64,000 nucleotides of DNA. Source: CADEED01 sp043747875. GTDB taxonomy: Bacteria > Pseudomonadota > Gammaproteobacteria > Steroidobacterales > Steroidobacteraceae. The position numbers were made by a program, and so were the translations under genes. The notes beneath the pieces are model-generated. The model was not told the origin of the DNA and did not search any database. It was given only the letters and a program-made list of their open reading frames with translations. The stretch spans positions 31,813 through 95,812 of the forward strand of contig JAYTOI010000093.1 in assembly GCA_043747875.1 (NCBI GenBank), in the 5' to 3' direction. Within the stretch, counting starts at the first letter, position 1. Each line of letters opens with the position of its first letter. This document shows, piece after piece, positions 8,901-17,059 of this stretch.

Positions 8901-9086
8901 ATGGGTGTGATGCCTTTGGTGATCGCGTCGGGCGCCGGCGCCGAAGTGCGCCGCGCGATGGGCGCGACGGTGTTCGCAGGAATGATCGGCGTGACCGCGT
9001 TCGGTCTGCTGCTCACTCCCGTGTTCTACGTGCTGCTGCGCCGCGCGCCCAGCGCCCCCCAAACCGAGGCTCATGGTCATGTTTAG
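5934..9086 (+). CDS. RND multidrug efflux transporter (HAE1 family, MexF-like)
   Basis: The 1050-residue inner-membrane pump is full length for the family (about 1030-1060). The N-terminus FIDRPVFASVLSAFI and the run LPVSEYPEVVPPSVVVHA match the MexF/AcrB group. The proton-relay aspartates are visible as VVDDSIVVVENVE in TM4 (D409, D410), and the TM10 lysine as ACKNAILIVEF (K947). These are the positions expected from AcrB D407/D408/K940. It captures drugs from the periplasm and pushes them through the outer-membrane partner. It overlaps the next gene by 14 bases. All key residues are present, so it is predicted functional. Confidence 0.95.
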   Translation: MKFSNYFIDRPVFASVLSAFILIGGVIALSRLPVSEYPEVVPPSVVVHAAYPGANPKVISETVAAPLEQEIVGVENMLYMSSQATMDGSLALTVTFRIGTDIDRAQVQVQNRVAQALPRLPEEVRALGVSTIKSTPAFLMVVHLTSPDGRYDSLYLRNYATLNIRDTLARLPGMGDVRVFGAGDYSMRVWLDPQKLAARNLTSSDVVAAIREQNVQVAAGQIGAPPAVGAQFQVALNAKGRLENEEEFGDVVIKTGAAGETVRLKDVARLELGAATYAMQSLLANENAVAIPAYQAPGSNALELSTQVRAKMDELKKTFPAGMDYDIIYDPTQFVRQSIDAVIETLLEAIALVVLVVILFLQTWRASVIPLVAVPVSIIGTFAVLYAFGFSINTLSLFGLVLAIGIVVDDSIVVVENVERHIAAGRSPRDATKLAMSEVSRPIIAITLVLCAVFVPVAFVEGLTGQFYRQFALTIAISTVISAFNSLTLSPALAAVLLKPHDAEPDALTRGMDKLFGRFFQRFNRGFAAAGDGYSKAVTRTVRRAPIAIAVYAGLIALTAYGLFSLPGGFIPQQDKNYLVGIVQLPPAASIDRTDAVVRRIGEIAKQQPGVLSSVQFAGVSANGFAASSSAAIVFLPLKDFHERTTQDLSAGAIAGALNAKFSSIQDAYIAVFPPPPVIGLGMLGGFKLNVEDRQNRGAAALYAAVQDTLGKAHQDPRLAGVFSSYQINVPQLDVNVDRLKAKQQGVKVSDVFQTLQVNLGSLYVNDFNLFGRTYRVVAQADAPFRSQVDDILPLKTRNAAGEMVPLGSMISVQESFGPDIVERFNGYPSADINGGPAPGHSSGEAQTAIKEILDQNLPNGMSFEWTDLAYQQIDAGNAALWVFPLCVIFVFLVLAAQYESFSLPLAIILIVPLSVLAGSTGIYLQGGDNNIFTQIGFLVLVALACKNAILIVEFAKHLEEQGRDKWQAVLEAARLRLRPIVMTSIAFIMGVMPLVIASGAGAEVRRAMGATVFAGMIGVTAFGLLLTPVFYVLLRRAPSAPQTEAHGHV

Positions 9087-10536
9087 TCTTGCAGGTGCTC
9101 GCCCGGCACCCTTGGCCGCGATGCTGGTCACCGCGGCACTGCTATCCTCCGTGCTCCCGGCCTGCACCGTGGGGCCCAACTACCACGCGCCGGAGACGAA
9201 AGCCGCCGCGGCCTTCGACAACCTCGATTCGACTACCTATTCGAGTAGTTCGGTGTCCGGCCGCGAGGTGGGCGCATTCTGGCAAATCTTCCTCGACGCC
9301 ACGCTCGATCAGTTGGTCGTCGACGCGCTGGCCGCGAACTACGACCTGCGCATCGCACAGTCGCGCATTCGTGAAGCGCGGGCGTTGCGCCGCGATGCCG
9401 CCTTCGATCTGGCGCCCTCCCTCGACGCAGGCGGTGGTTACACGAGGACGCGCACGTCGATCGCAACGGCACTTCCTGGATTGGCAAGAGAATCCGAGCT
9501 CTACGACGCGGGTTTCGATGCCTTCTGGGAGCTCGACTTCTTCGGTGGCGTGCGCCGCGGCGTGGAAGCCTCGAACGCGCAATACGGCGCAATCGAAGCC
9601 GCGCGCCGCGACGCGCTGGTCTCGGTGACCGCGGAAGTGACGCGTACCTACTTCGAGCTGCGCGGCTTGCAACAGCAGCTCGGCGTCGCCCGACGCAACG
9701 TCGCAAATCAGCGCGAAACCCGTCAACTCGCGCAGGCGCGCCTCGATGCCGGCACCGGCACGGAGCTCGACACCTCGCGCGCGCAGGCGCAGCTATCGGC
9801 CACGCTGGGCGGCATCGCGCCGCTCGAGGCCGCGGTGGCGCGAACCATCCATCGCCTGTCGGTGCTCATCGGCCGCGAGCCGGGCGCGCTGCGCGCGCAA
9901 CTGGCGCCGTCGCAAAACCTGCCGCCGCTGCCGGGTTTCGTGGCCGTAGGCGATCCGGCGGGGCTGCTGCGCCGCCGACCCGACATCCGCATCGCCGAAC
10001 GCGAGCTCGCGGGTGCCACGGCGCGCGTCGGTGTCGCGGTAGCGGATCTGTTTCCGCGCGTCACATTCACCGGCAACGCCGGCTACGTGGCTCCGTCCTC
10101 GGATGGCCTCGGTGCGCACGGTTCGGGCGCATACACGTTGGCTCCAGGTATTTCCTGGGCGATCTTCGACCTGGGCCACGTGCAGGCGCGCATCGGCGCC
10201 GCGCGGGCGCGCAAGGACGGCGCACTGCTGCGCTACGAACAGATTGTGCTTCAGGCGCTGGAGGAAACCGAAAACTCCCTCGTGACGCATGCGCGCGCGC
10301 GCGACCGCCTGGTGCACGACGAGGACGCATTCCGCGCCAGCACGACAGCCGCCGATCTTGCGCGGGTGCGTTATGAAAACGGCGCCAGCGACTTCCTGCA
10401 GGTGCTCGATGCCGAGCGCACGCTGCTCGAATCCGAGGATCGCTTCGCCCGCAGCCGTACTGAGGCCGCCACCAGCCTGATCGCCGTATACAAATCGCTG
10501 GGTGGGGGTTGGGAAATGGCCGCACAGGCGCATTGA
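9073..10536 (+). CDS. Outer-membrane efflux channel lipoprotein (OprM/NodT family)
   Basis: The 487-residue lipoprotein has its lipobox at SVLPAC (Cys31), followed by the family signature TVGPNYHAPE. Two TolC-like repeats follow, each with long amphipathic helices (for example LRIAQSRIREARALR and RETRQLAQARLDAG). The gene starts inside the end of the pump gene (ATG at 9073 or 9079), indicating translational coupling. It forms the trimeric tunnel of the tripartite pump with the two preceding products. Length and motifs are normal for the family. Confidence 0.93.
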   Translation: MVMFSLAGARPAPLAAMLVTAALLSSVLPACTVGPNYHAPETKAAAAFDNLDSTTYSSSSVSGREVGAFWQIFLDATLDQLVVDALAANYDLRIAQSRIREARALRRDAAFDLAPSLDAGGGYTRTRTSIATALPGLARESELYDAGFDAFWELDFFGGVRRGVEASNAQYGAIEAARRDALVSVTAEVTRTYFELRGLQQQLGVARRNVANQRETRQLAQARLDAGTGTELDTSRAQAQLSATLGGIAPLEAAVARTIHRLSVLIGREPGALRAQLAPSQNLPPLPGFVAVGDPAGLLRRRPDIRIAERELAGATARVGVAVADLFPRVTFTGNAGYVAPSSDGLGAHGSGAYTLAPGISWAIFDLGHVQARIGAARARKDGALLRYEQIVLQALEETENSLVTHARARDRLVHDEDAFRASTTAADLARVRYENGASDFLQVLDAERTLLESEDRFARSRTEAATSLIAVYKSLGGGWEMAAQAH

Positions 10537-10560
10537 CAGGGGCGGAGTTAGAGTAGCGCC

Positions 10561-12363
10561 ATGAGCACAGTTTCAAGTCCCCAGATTCTCGATGGCGGCC
10601 CGGCGTTTCAGGCGCCCGACGCCGAGACACGCGAGAAGTTGCTGGCCGCCGCCGCGCGCGCCAGCCGTCTGCTGCTCGAATCCACCGACGCAATGACGGT
10701 GATGCCAGACGTCCTGCGCATGCTCGGCGAGGCTGCCGAAGTGCACCGCACCGCGCTCGCGCTGGCCGAAATCGACTCGGGCGGCGAGCGCTGGCTGGTC
10801 ATCAAACACGAATGGATATCCGAGGAGCTGCAGGAAACCTGCGGGGATGAATCCCGCGGCAACGACGCCGCCTGCCCGGATCAGGATCAATACTCCGACA
10901 TCTACTGTCCGATGCTGCAGACGGGCCAGAGCGTGCTCTATTGCCGCGACACCAGTCCGACGCGCGAGGCGGTGAGCATCACCAGCGACAAGGCGCGCAG
11001 CTCCGCACTGGTGCCGATTCTCGTCGACGGCGAATACGTCGGCGTCATCGGGTTCGACGACTGGCGCCGCGCGCGCCAGTTCGATTCGTCGATCGTCTCC
11101 GCGCTCGAGATCGCCGCGGGCCTCGTGGGCGCGGCGCTGCATCGCGAACGCCTGCTCGAGATCATGCGGCGCGAGCGCGAAACCGCCGCCGAGCAACGTC
11201 TCGGGCAGCTCAACGCCGCCAACGCCACGCTGCGCGCCAACCTCAACCGCCTCGCGGGCAATCCCGACGTCCGCGATTTCATCGCCAACATGCTCATCGA
11301 CGCCTCGCTGCAGCTCGACGCGTCCGCGTGCTATGCCACCGGCCTCGACCCCTCGTGCGGCGCCTGGCGTGTGTTCCTGTACGTCGAGGACGGCAAGCTC
11401 AGCGAGCCGCCCTTCCCCGCCACGGTGCCGAGCGACAGCCACCGCGCGCTCACGGAGTTGCTCGAGCGCAACCACGAACCCGTGTTCTACGAGCTCGAGA
11501 AACTCACCGAGCCGCTGTGGCCCGAGGCCGCGCAGTGGCACCAGCGCAGCGGCCACCGCACGGCCTATCTACTGCCGCTGGTGTTCGGCGAGCGCAACGT
11601 CGGTTTCCTCACGCTGGTGTTCCGCCAGCGCGCGCCGTTGTCGCCCGACCGCATGCCGGTGCTGCTGGCGCTGGCCCACCAGGCGACGCTCGCCATCGGC
11701 ATGAAGAAGCTCGGCATCGCCGCCAAGGAAGCCGCGGTGCTCGCCGAGCGCAACCGCATCGGCCAGGAGATCCACGACGGCCTGGCACAGGGCTTCACCG
11801 GCATCCTCATGCAGCTCGGCGCGGCCGAGGAGGAAATCGGCGGCTGCGCGCGCAGCTCGCCGCTGCCGCAGATACTCACGCGCATCCGCGACCTGGCACG
11901 CGAAGGCCTCGCCGAGGCGCGCCGCTCGGTGCTCGCGTTGCGGCCGGATCAGACGCGCCGCGTCGGCCTCGAGCTCGCGCTGCGCCAGCTCGCCGAGCGC
12001 TCGCACATGCCCGGCCGCGTGAATTTCAGCTTCGAGGGCGGCATGAGCGGCGACGGACTCGCCCCCGAACGGCAGCATGAACTGCTGCGCATCGCGCAGG
12101 AGGCCGTGAGCAACGCGGTCCGCCACGCGAACCCCAACAACGTGCAGATCCTGCTGCACGAGGAGCCGGAACGCTGGCTGCTCATGGTCGTCGACGACGG
12201 CCGCGGCATGACGCTGCTGCCCGACCTGTACGCTCAGCAGGGCTTCGGCCTCACCAACATGCGCGAGCGCGCCGGCGTCATCGGCGGCACATTCGAGATC
12301 GACAGCAAGCCCGGCGTGGGCACGCGTATCGCGGTCAGCCTGCCTCGTCCGGGAGCCGCATGA
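10561..12363 (+). CDS. Cytosolic GAF-domain sensor histidine kinase (NarL-partner type)
   Basis: The 600-residue kinase has no transmembrane segment. Residues about 35-195 and 230-385 look like two GAF domains. The first carries four evenly spaced cysteines (C94, C105, C116, C128). The HisKA_3 phosphoacceptor is H405 in GQEIHDGLAQGF, followed by an HATPase domain with EAVSNAVRHA and GRGMT. It should autophosphorylate and pass phosphate to the regulator encoded next, with a 4-base ATGA overlap. It lies 24 bases after the efflux operon and may be transcribed with it. A soluble redox, metal or ligand sensor controlling the pump is a reasonable inference. Confidence 0.88.
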   Translation: MSTVSSPQILDGGPAFQAPDAETREKLLAAAARASRLLLESTDAMTVMPDVLRMLGEAAEVHRTALALAEIDSGGERWLVIKHEWISEELQETCGDESRGNDAACPDQDQYSDIYCPMLQTGQSVLYCRDTSPTREAVSITSDKARSSALVPILVDGEYVGVIGFDDWRRARQFDSSIVSALEIAAGLVGAALHRERLLEIMRRERETAAEQRLGQLNAANATLRANLNRLAGNPDVRDFIANMLIDASLQLDASACYATGLDPSCGAWRVFLYVEDGKLSEPPFPATVPSDSHRALTELLERNHEPVFYELEKLTEPLWPEAAQWHQRSGHRTAYLLPLVFGERNVGFLTLVFRQRAPLSPDRMPVLLALAHQATLAIGMKKLGIAAKEAAVLAERNRIGQEIHDGLAQGFTGILMQLGAAEEEIGGCARSSPLPQILTRIRDLAREGLAEARRSVLALRPDQTRRVGLELALRQLAERSHMPGRVNFSFEGGMSGDGLAPERQHELLRIAQEAVSNAVRHANPNNVQILLHEEPERWLLMVVDDGRGMTLLPDLYAQQGFGLTNMRERAGVIGGTFEIDSKPGVGTRIAVSLPRPGAA

Positions 12364-13022
12364 ACGCCACGCCCGCCCGCCCGCCTTCTCCCGCCGCGGC
12401 GCGCAAGATCCGCGTGATCCTCGCCGACGATCATCCCGTGGTACGCGACGGCCTGGCAGCCATCGTAAATCAGCAAGCCGACATGCAGGTGGTCGCCGAG
12501 GCCGGCGATGGCGAGGAAGCGCTGTCCCTCTACGTGCAGCATCAGCCGGATGTCATGGTGCTCGACCTGCGCATGCCCAAGCTCGATGGCGCCGCCGTCG
12601 TGCAGCGCGTGCTCGAGCAGTACCCCAAGGCCTGCCTGCTCATCATGACCACCTACGACGGCGACGAGGACATCTTCCGCTCCTTGAGCCAGGGTGCGAA
12701 GGGCTATCTACTCAAGGACGCACCGCGCCAGGAGATCCTGGCCGCCATCCGTGCCGTGGCCGAGGATCGTTCGTATACCTCTTCGGGCATTGCCGCGAAG
12801 GCCCTGCAACGCATGGCGAAGCCCAGCCTGACCACGCGCGAGCTCACGGTCCTGCAACTCGTCGCCGAGGGACGCAGCAACAAGGACATCGCGCGCCGGC
12901 TCGACATCACCGAGGGCACGGCCAAGACGCACGTGAAGGCGATCCTGGGCAAGCTCGACGCCATTTCGCGCACCGAGGCGGTGGCGGTGGCCGCGAAGCG
13001 CGGGCTCATCCGACTGAGCTGA
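12360..13022 (+). CDS. LuxR/NarL-family response regulator
   Basis: The 220-residue protein has a receiver domain (ADDHPVVRDG, phosphorylation site D69 in MVLDLRMP, conserved lysine K119 in YLLKDAP). A C-terminal GerE helix-turn-helix follows (LTTRELTVLQLVAEGRSNK, TAKTHVKAIL). It starts within the kinase stop codon, so the pair is translationally coupled. It is the DNA-binding output of the adjacent GAF kinase. The best target candidate is the efflux operon directly upstream, by position only. Confidence 0.92.
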   Translation: MNATPARPPSPAAARKIRVILADDHPVVRDGLAAIVNQQADMQVVAEAGDGEEALSLYVQHQPDVMVLDLRMPKLDGAAVVQRVLEQYPKACLLIMTTYDGDEDIFRSLSQGAKGYLLKDAPRQEILAAIRAVAEDRSYTSSGIAAKALQRMAKPSLTTRELTVLQLVAEGRSNKDIARRLDITEGTAKTHVKAILGKLDAISRTEAVAVAAKRGLIRLS

Positions 13023-13040
13023 AGCCTCGCTCGGGGTGCC

Positions 13041-13568
13041 TCAGGGTCCAGGGAAAACGCCCGCCGGCGTCAATCCGTTCAGGAATTTCTCGACCACGGG
13101 CTGCAGGTGCGTCTCGGAGTAGACGAACAGGATCTCGCGCCCGCGCTGCAGGGCGACGAAGCGCGTCAGGATCTTGGTTCCGGCCAGGAAAGCGGCGCCG
13201 GGCGCGGGCAGCTTCGCATAGACGCGCGCCGCCGCGTCAGCGGTATCGAAGCGCACCAGCGCAAGCCCGAGGTGAAAGCTCGGCTTGCCGCCCGCCGCCA
13301 CGACGTGCAACTCCTTCCATTCTTCGACGCGCCAGTGCGCACCGGCGAGCTCAAACGCCTTGGCCACGAACACTGTGCGGTCTTCGGCCGTCGATGGATG
13401 CTGCGTGACGTCGAAGGAGCCGAGATCGGCGGTCACGTCCCGCACGAAACGGTCCACGGTCGTACTCACCGGTGTGGGGGCCAGCATGGACGCCGGAACT
13501 GGCTCGGCCCGCGCGCACCCAACGCCCGCGAGCAACGCCAGACACAGCAGCAGTTTCGCGCAGCGCAT
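13041..13568 (-). CDS. Secreted protein of unknown function, possible partner of the preceding gene
   Basis: The 175-residue protein begins with a hydrophobic signal (LLLCLALLAGVGCARAEP). The cysteine could be a weak lipobox or the signal could be cut by peptidase I. The remainder is a compact alpha/beta domain with no motif I recognise (EEWKELHVVAAGG, ILFVYSETHLQP). It starts 3 bases after the L,D-transpeptidase-like gene on the same strand. A small periplasmic protein this close behind a putative wall enzyme is the usual layout of an effector-immunity or enzyme-inhibitor pair. It converges on the response regulator gene. The function remains unknown. Confidence 0.6.
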   Translation of the reverse strand: MRCAKLLLCLALLAGVGCARAEPVPASMLAPTPVSTTVDRFVRDVTADLGSFDVTQHPSTAEDRTVFVAKAFELAGAHWRVEEWKELHVVAAGGKPSFHLGLALVRFDTADAAARVYAKLPAPGAAFLAGTKILTRFVALQRGREILFVYSETHLQPVVEKFLNGLTPAGVFPGP

Positions 13569-13571
13569 GTT

Positions 13572-14126
13572 CTAGGGAACCTTGACGACCGCGGGCCGCG
13601 TCGACTTCAGATACTTGATGGTGATGTTGCGCGCCTTGCCGATTTCGACCAGCTGCGCGGCCCGATTTGTGGCCTTCGGGCCCGACAGCGAAATCAGCTG
13701 GTCGTTGAATCCGTCGAAGCCGCGCGGAGCGCCGCAGATCTCGAGGCAGCCGATGGACGCATACACTTCTGTCAGCGGGTCATCCGGCCCGTCGTGAATG
13801 AGGAAGTTGTCGTAAACCTGCCATGCACCCACCTCGAGCGAGCGAGCGCTGTGCACGGAGTAGTGAGGCAGCCATGCCTTGATGACGTGCACCTGTTCGC
13901 TGGCGAGGCCGACCGTCGCCGGTTTGGACTTGGTGGTCGGACAATGCAGGCCGAAGCGCAATACCTCGTAGGTCGTCGAGACGGCCTTGCCGCCGGAATC
14001 GGTGCCACTCACCTCGAGGTCGTAGGTCGGAATCCAGAACACGCCGTGAGCCATGCCGTACGGGTAAGCCCAGGTACGGGCTCTACCGACCGGTGCACCT
14101 CCAACCGTCAACAATACCTGGCGCAT
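13572..14126 (-). CDS. L,D-transpeptidase-like (YkuD-fold) protein of unknown role
   Basis: With the ATG at 14126 the product is 184 residues. GTG codons at 14159 and 14240 in the same frame (the latter after GGAG) would extend it to 195 or 222 residues. The sequence between is plausible coding, so the start is uncertain. The core has FLIHDGPDDP followed by VYASIGCLEICG. These resemble the histidine-glycine and SHGCxR parts of YkuD enzymes, with isoleucine in place of the second histidine. No signal peptide is visible from any start. Related motif layouts occur in secreted wall-acting proteins and effector toxins. It precedes a secreted gene by 3 bases. Confidence 0.55.
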   Translation of the reverse strand: MRQVLLTVGGAPVGRARTWAYPYGMAHGVFWIPTYDLEVSGTDSGGKAVSTTYEVLRFGLHCPTTKSKPATVGLASEQVHVIKAWLPHYSVHSARSLEVGAWQVYDNFLIHDGPDDPLTEVYASIGCLEICGAPRGFDGFNDQLISLSGPKATNRAAQLVEIGKARNITIKYLKSTRPAVVKVP

Positions 14127-14299
14127 CGAATTCTTCGCTCTCTCGTTCCAGGGCAGCACCGAGCATATGACACCGCGAAAGCCGGCGCGAGTAGTTCGCC
14201 CTATGACCGTGGTTTCCCGGCGCGGACCGTAAAACGGCACGGGGCTCCACGACGAGGCCGCGCTTCTGCACGGCCTTCGTGTTTCCAGAGACCGGGATT

Positions 14300-14833
14300 C
14301 TACTCGATGGTGTAGTTTGCCTTGATCTCGCCCAGGCGCCGCAGGTCCGTCAGCATGCGATGCGCCAGCAGCGCCGTCAGCGTGCGCACCGGCAGCACTC
14401 GCGCGGCATCGCCATCCAGCGCGGCAACCACCTCCTGCATGATGCGCGCGGCGGTCTTGAGCTGACTGTCGGGATCCCGGTTTCGCAGGTAGTGAGTCGC
14501 GCGACCGTCGAACAACTCGCCGAGCCCCTCCTCGCGGTTGCAATGCTTCTGCCAGAACGGGATCAGCGCCGCGCGCACCAGCGGCAGAACGGCCAGGCGC
14601 TCCGTCTCCGTGAATCCCGAGGCATCGAATGTCGCGCGGATCGATGCCCACACGGCGGCACAGGCTTCGCGCCGGCGATGCGCGCGCACCTCCGCCGCCA
14701 GGTTCCCCTCGTCGGACGCGATGTACTGCACGAAAGTGTCCGCGAACACCTGCGCGGTGACGACGAAGTCACGCGCGACTTGCTGAGCGGCAATGCGCCG
14801 CTGAACAAACATCATGTGTGAACCTGACTGCAT
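14300..14833 (-). CDS. Conserved-looking helical protein, unknown function
   Basis: A protein of 177 residues from the ATG at 14833, or 171 from the ATG at 14815. Neither start has a good ribosome site. It is mostly alpha-helical by eye, with clusters such as RIAAQQVARDFVVTAQVFAD and LTALLAHRMLTDLRRLGEI, and a tryptophan-rich middle (AAVWASIRATF, ALIPFWQKHC). There is no signal peptide or transmembrane segment. It lies upstream of the YkuD-like gene on the same strand but about 170 bases away. I do not recognise it. Confidence 0.5.
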   Translation of the reverse strand: MQSGSHMMFVQRRIAAQQVARDFVVTAQVFADTFVQYIASDEGNLAAEVRAHRRREACAAVWASIRATFDASGFTETERLAVLPLVRAALIPFWQKHCNREEGLGELFDGRATHYLRNRDPDSQLKTAARIMQEVVAALDGDAARVLPVRTLTALLAHRMLTDLRRLGEIKANYTIE

Positions 14834-15073
14834 GTGATTACGCGGATCATCCCGACCCCTGTGATGATGATTTCGCCCGAGCCCTCTGCGACGTACCCGA
14901 GCGGATCCGCGCTGGCAGTCAACTGCGATGAATGCTAGCGCTCCGACCGGCTTGATGCATGCATGCGGCGAGGTGACTGAGGGGTGGGATTGCGCTGACA
15001 GCGATCCGCGGCTGCGTGAACGTTCGATCGCGATGAGTTGCACTCTCGAAGCGAATCATTCCTCTTGCGCCGG

Positions 15074-15481
15074 TCAGCCCTCGCGCATCAGCACCTCGAC
15101 CTCGAGCGCCACTGCTTCGATTGCGCTCGCGATGCAGCTCATCAGGAAGGCATCCGGCTGCGCATCCGGCGTTCTCTCGCACAATAGTTGGTCGAGCTCG
15201 CGCGCGCAGGCTGTGAGCACGCAGAATCTGTGCGTATTCGCGCCCGCGGCCATGTCGTGCGCCAGCATGCAGGCGCGCGACCACGCCGCCGCGTCGCCGC
15301 CCTCGAGCTCCGGCACGAGCCCGCGCATGCGCGCCAGGTCGGCGCGCGCCAGCCTCAGGAAATCGATCTCCAGACGGGGGCGTCCCGACCCGAGGGAATT
15401 CTGGCCGCGTGAATCGCTCACCGGCAACGGTGTCCAAACAAACAAAACGACATGTTTGCTAGGGTAGCGGCCCGGCTCCAT
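15074..15481 (-). CDS. Small helical protein, unknown function
   Basis: The protein has 135 residues from the ATG at 15481. The first 35 residues look unstructured, and an internal start cannot be excluded. The rest is a helical bundle (LEIDFLRLARADLARMR, WSRACMLAHDMAAGAN, SCIASAIEAVALEVEVLM). It superficially recalls a histidine phosphotransfer domain, but the histidine-to-glycine spacing does not fit, so I do not name it so. No operon partner is evident. It lies between the unknown gene at 14.3-14.8 kb and hutF. Confidence 0.4.
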   Translation of the reverse strand: MEPGRYPSKHVVLFVWTPLPVSDSRGQNSLGSGRPRLEIDFLRLARADLARMRGLVPELEGGDAAAWSRACMLAHDMAAGANTHRFCVLTACARELDQLLCERTPDAQPDAFLMSCIASAIEAVALEVEVLMREG

Positions 15482-15648
15482 GCGACACACCGGCGCGGAC
15501 ACCTGTTAGTCCACCCATCGACCCGCGATACGCGTCCGTCCATTCCCACACGGGAACGCCATGGGCGCGGCGCGTTTCCTCATCTCCATCCTGAGACGTT
15601 GGCATTGGGCGACATCCGCGCGACCCGCACGCGCAACGGCCGCCCGAC

Positions 15649-17031
15649 TCACGCCGCGAGGACGCGCTCGACCGCAGCGCAATAACGTGCCGCGACGGCT
15701 TCGCGCGCGACATGGCGGCCGCCCGAGACCACCTTGCGACCCGCACGCCACACCTCGCCAACACCCGGGTGTGCGCTGGCGAACACGAAGCTGTCGATGA
15801 GCGCGTCGCCGGATCGTCCCGCGAGCGCCGGCAATTGCCCGTCGAGCGCGACGAAGTCGGCTGCCGCGCCCAATACGACGCCGCTGTTCGCGGCCGCGAC
15901 GCCCAGCGCGCGCGCGCCGCCGCGCACCGTCGCGTCGAACAGGCCGCGGCCGGTCGAGGCATGCTCGCCAGGTGCGATCACGTTGCGCGCGCGGTCGCGC
16001 AGCCGCTGGCTGTATTCGAGCTGACGCAGCTCGGCGTTGACGCCGATCAACACGTTCGAGTCCGTGCCGATGCCGATGACACCGCCGGCCGCGACGAAAT
16101 CCTGCGCGGCCGCGATGCCATCGCCCAGGTTCGCCTCGGTGATCGGGCACAGCCCCGCCACCGCGCCGCACACGGCGAGCCGCCGCACCTCTTCTTCGGT
16201 CATGTGCGTGGCATGCACCAGGCACCAGCGCTCGTCGACGCTCGCATGGTCGAGCAGCCACTGCACCGGGCGCGCGCCCGACCAGGCCAGGCATTGCTCC
16301 ACCTCGCCCATTTGTTCTGCGGCATGGATGTGGACTGGTCCGCCGCCCGCGAACGATGCGACCTGACCGAGCTCCATCGGCGTCACCGCGCGCAGGGAAT
16401 GCGGCGCCACACCGACGACGGCATCCGGCCGGCCGGCGACCAGAGCGCGCGCGGCCTCTAACAAGCGCGCGAACGCCGGAATGTCGTTGACAAAGCGGCG
16501 CTGGCCATCGTTCGGCGGCGTGCCACCGAATCCGCCGTGTGCGTAGAACACCGGCAGCAGCGTCAGCGCAATGCCGGTTTGATCCGCCGCCGCCACGACG
16601 CGTTCGGTCATCTCCGCGATGTTCGCGTACCGCCTGCCCGCCGGATCATGATGGACGTAATGGAACTCGCCGACGCGCGTGAAGCCGGACTCGAGCATCT
16701 CGACATACGCTTGGGCGGTGATGGCCTCGAGATCGTCGGGCGTCATGCGCGCGACGAAGCGGTACATCAGCCTGCGCCAGCTCCAGAAGTTGTCGGCGTC
16801 GGGGCCGCGATACTCGGTGAGGCCGGCCATGCCGCGCTGGAACCCGTGGCTGTGCACGTTCGACATGCCCGGCAGCGCGGCGGCGACGCGCTCGATGCCC
16901 GCGCGCGGCGCGGCATCGCGCTCGATGGCGGTGATGCGGCCGCTTTCGATGCGCACCTGAACGTTGTGGGCCCATCCCTCCGGCAACAGCAGCGTGTCGA
17001 AATGAAGAGCCGCAGCGTTTGGGTTTTCCAC
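15649..17031 (-). CDS. hutF: Formimidoylglutamate deiminase
   Basis: The 460-residue amidohydrolase converts N-formimidoyl-L-glutamate to N-formyl-L-glutamate plus ammonia in histidine breakdown. Metal ligands are visible in NVHSHGFQRGMAG (HxH), VHIHAAEQ, LVHATH and IGIGTDSN. The phrase FWSWRRLMYRF is diagnostic of HutF within the amidohydrolase group. The start is GTG at 17031, because an in-frame TAA lies four codons upstream. It is divergent from hutI with very little space between. Together with hutG it shows the two-step formylglutamate branch rather than the single-step HutG formiminoglutamase route. Confidence 0.93.
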   Translation of the reverse strand: MENPNAAALHFDTLLLPEGWAHNVQVRIESGRITAIERDAAPRAGIERVAAALPGMSNVHSHGFQRGMAGLTEYRGPDADNFWSWRRLMYRFVARMTPDDLEAITAQAYVEMLESGFTRVGEFHYVHHDPAGRRYANIAEMTERVVAAADQTGIALTLLPVFYAHGGFGGTPPNDGQRRFVNDIPAFARLLEAARALVAGRPDAVVGVAPHSLRAVTPMELGQVASFAGGGPVHIHAAEQMGEVEQCLAWSGARPVQWLLDHASVDERWCLVHATHMTEEEVRRLAVCGAVAGLCPITEANLGDGIAAAQDFVAAGGVIGIGTDSNVLIGVNAELRQLEYSQRLRDRARNVIAPGEHASTGRGLFDATVRGGARALGVAAANSGVVLGAAADFVALDGQLPALAGRSGDALIDSFVFASAHPGVGEVWRAGRKVVSGGRHVAREAVAARYCAAVERVLAA

Positions 17032-17059
17032 GGGACCGCATTATCCATTAATGTGTCGC

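Noticed and set aside
15074..15481. Histidine phosphotransfer domain
   Set aside because: The helical bundle and a histidine in LAHDMAAGAN suggested it, but the lysine-glycine positions that define the Hpt box do not align.
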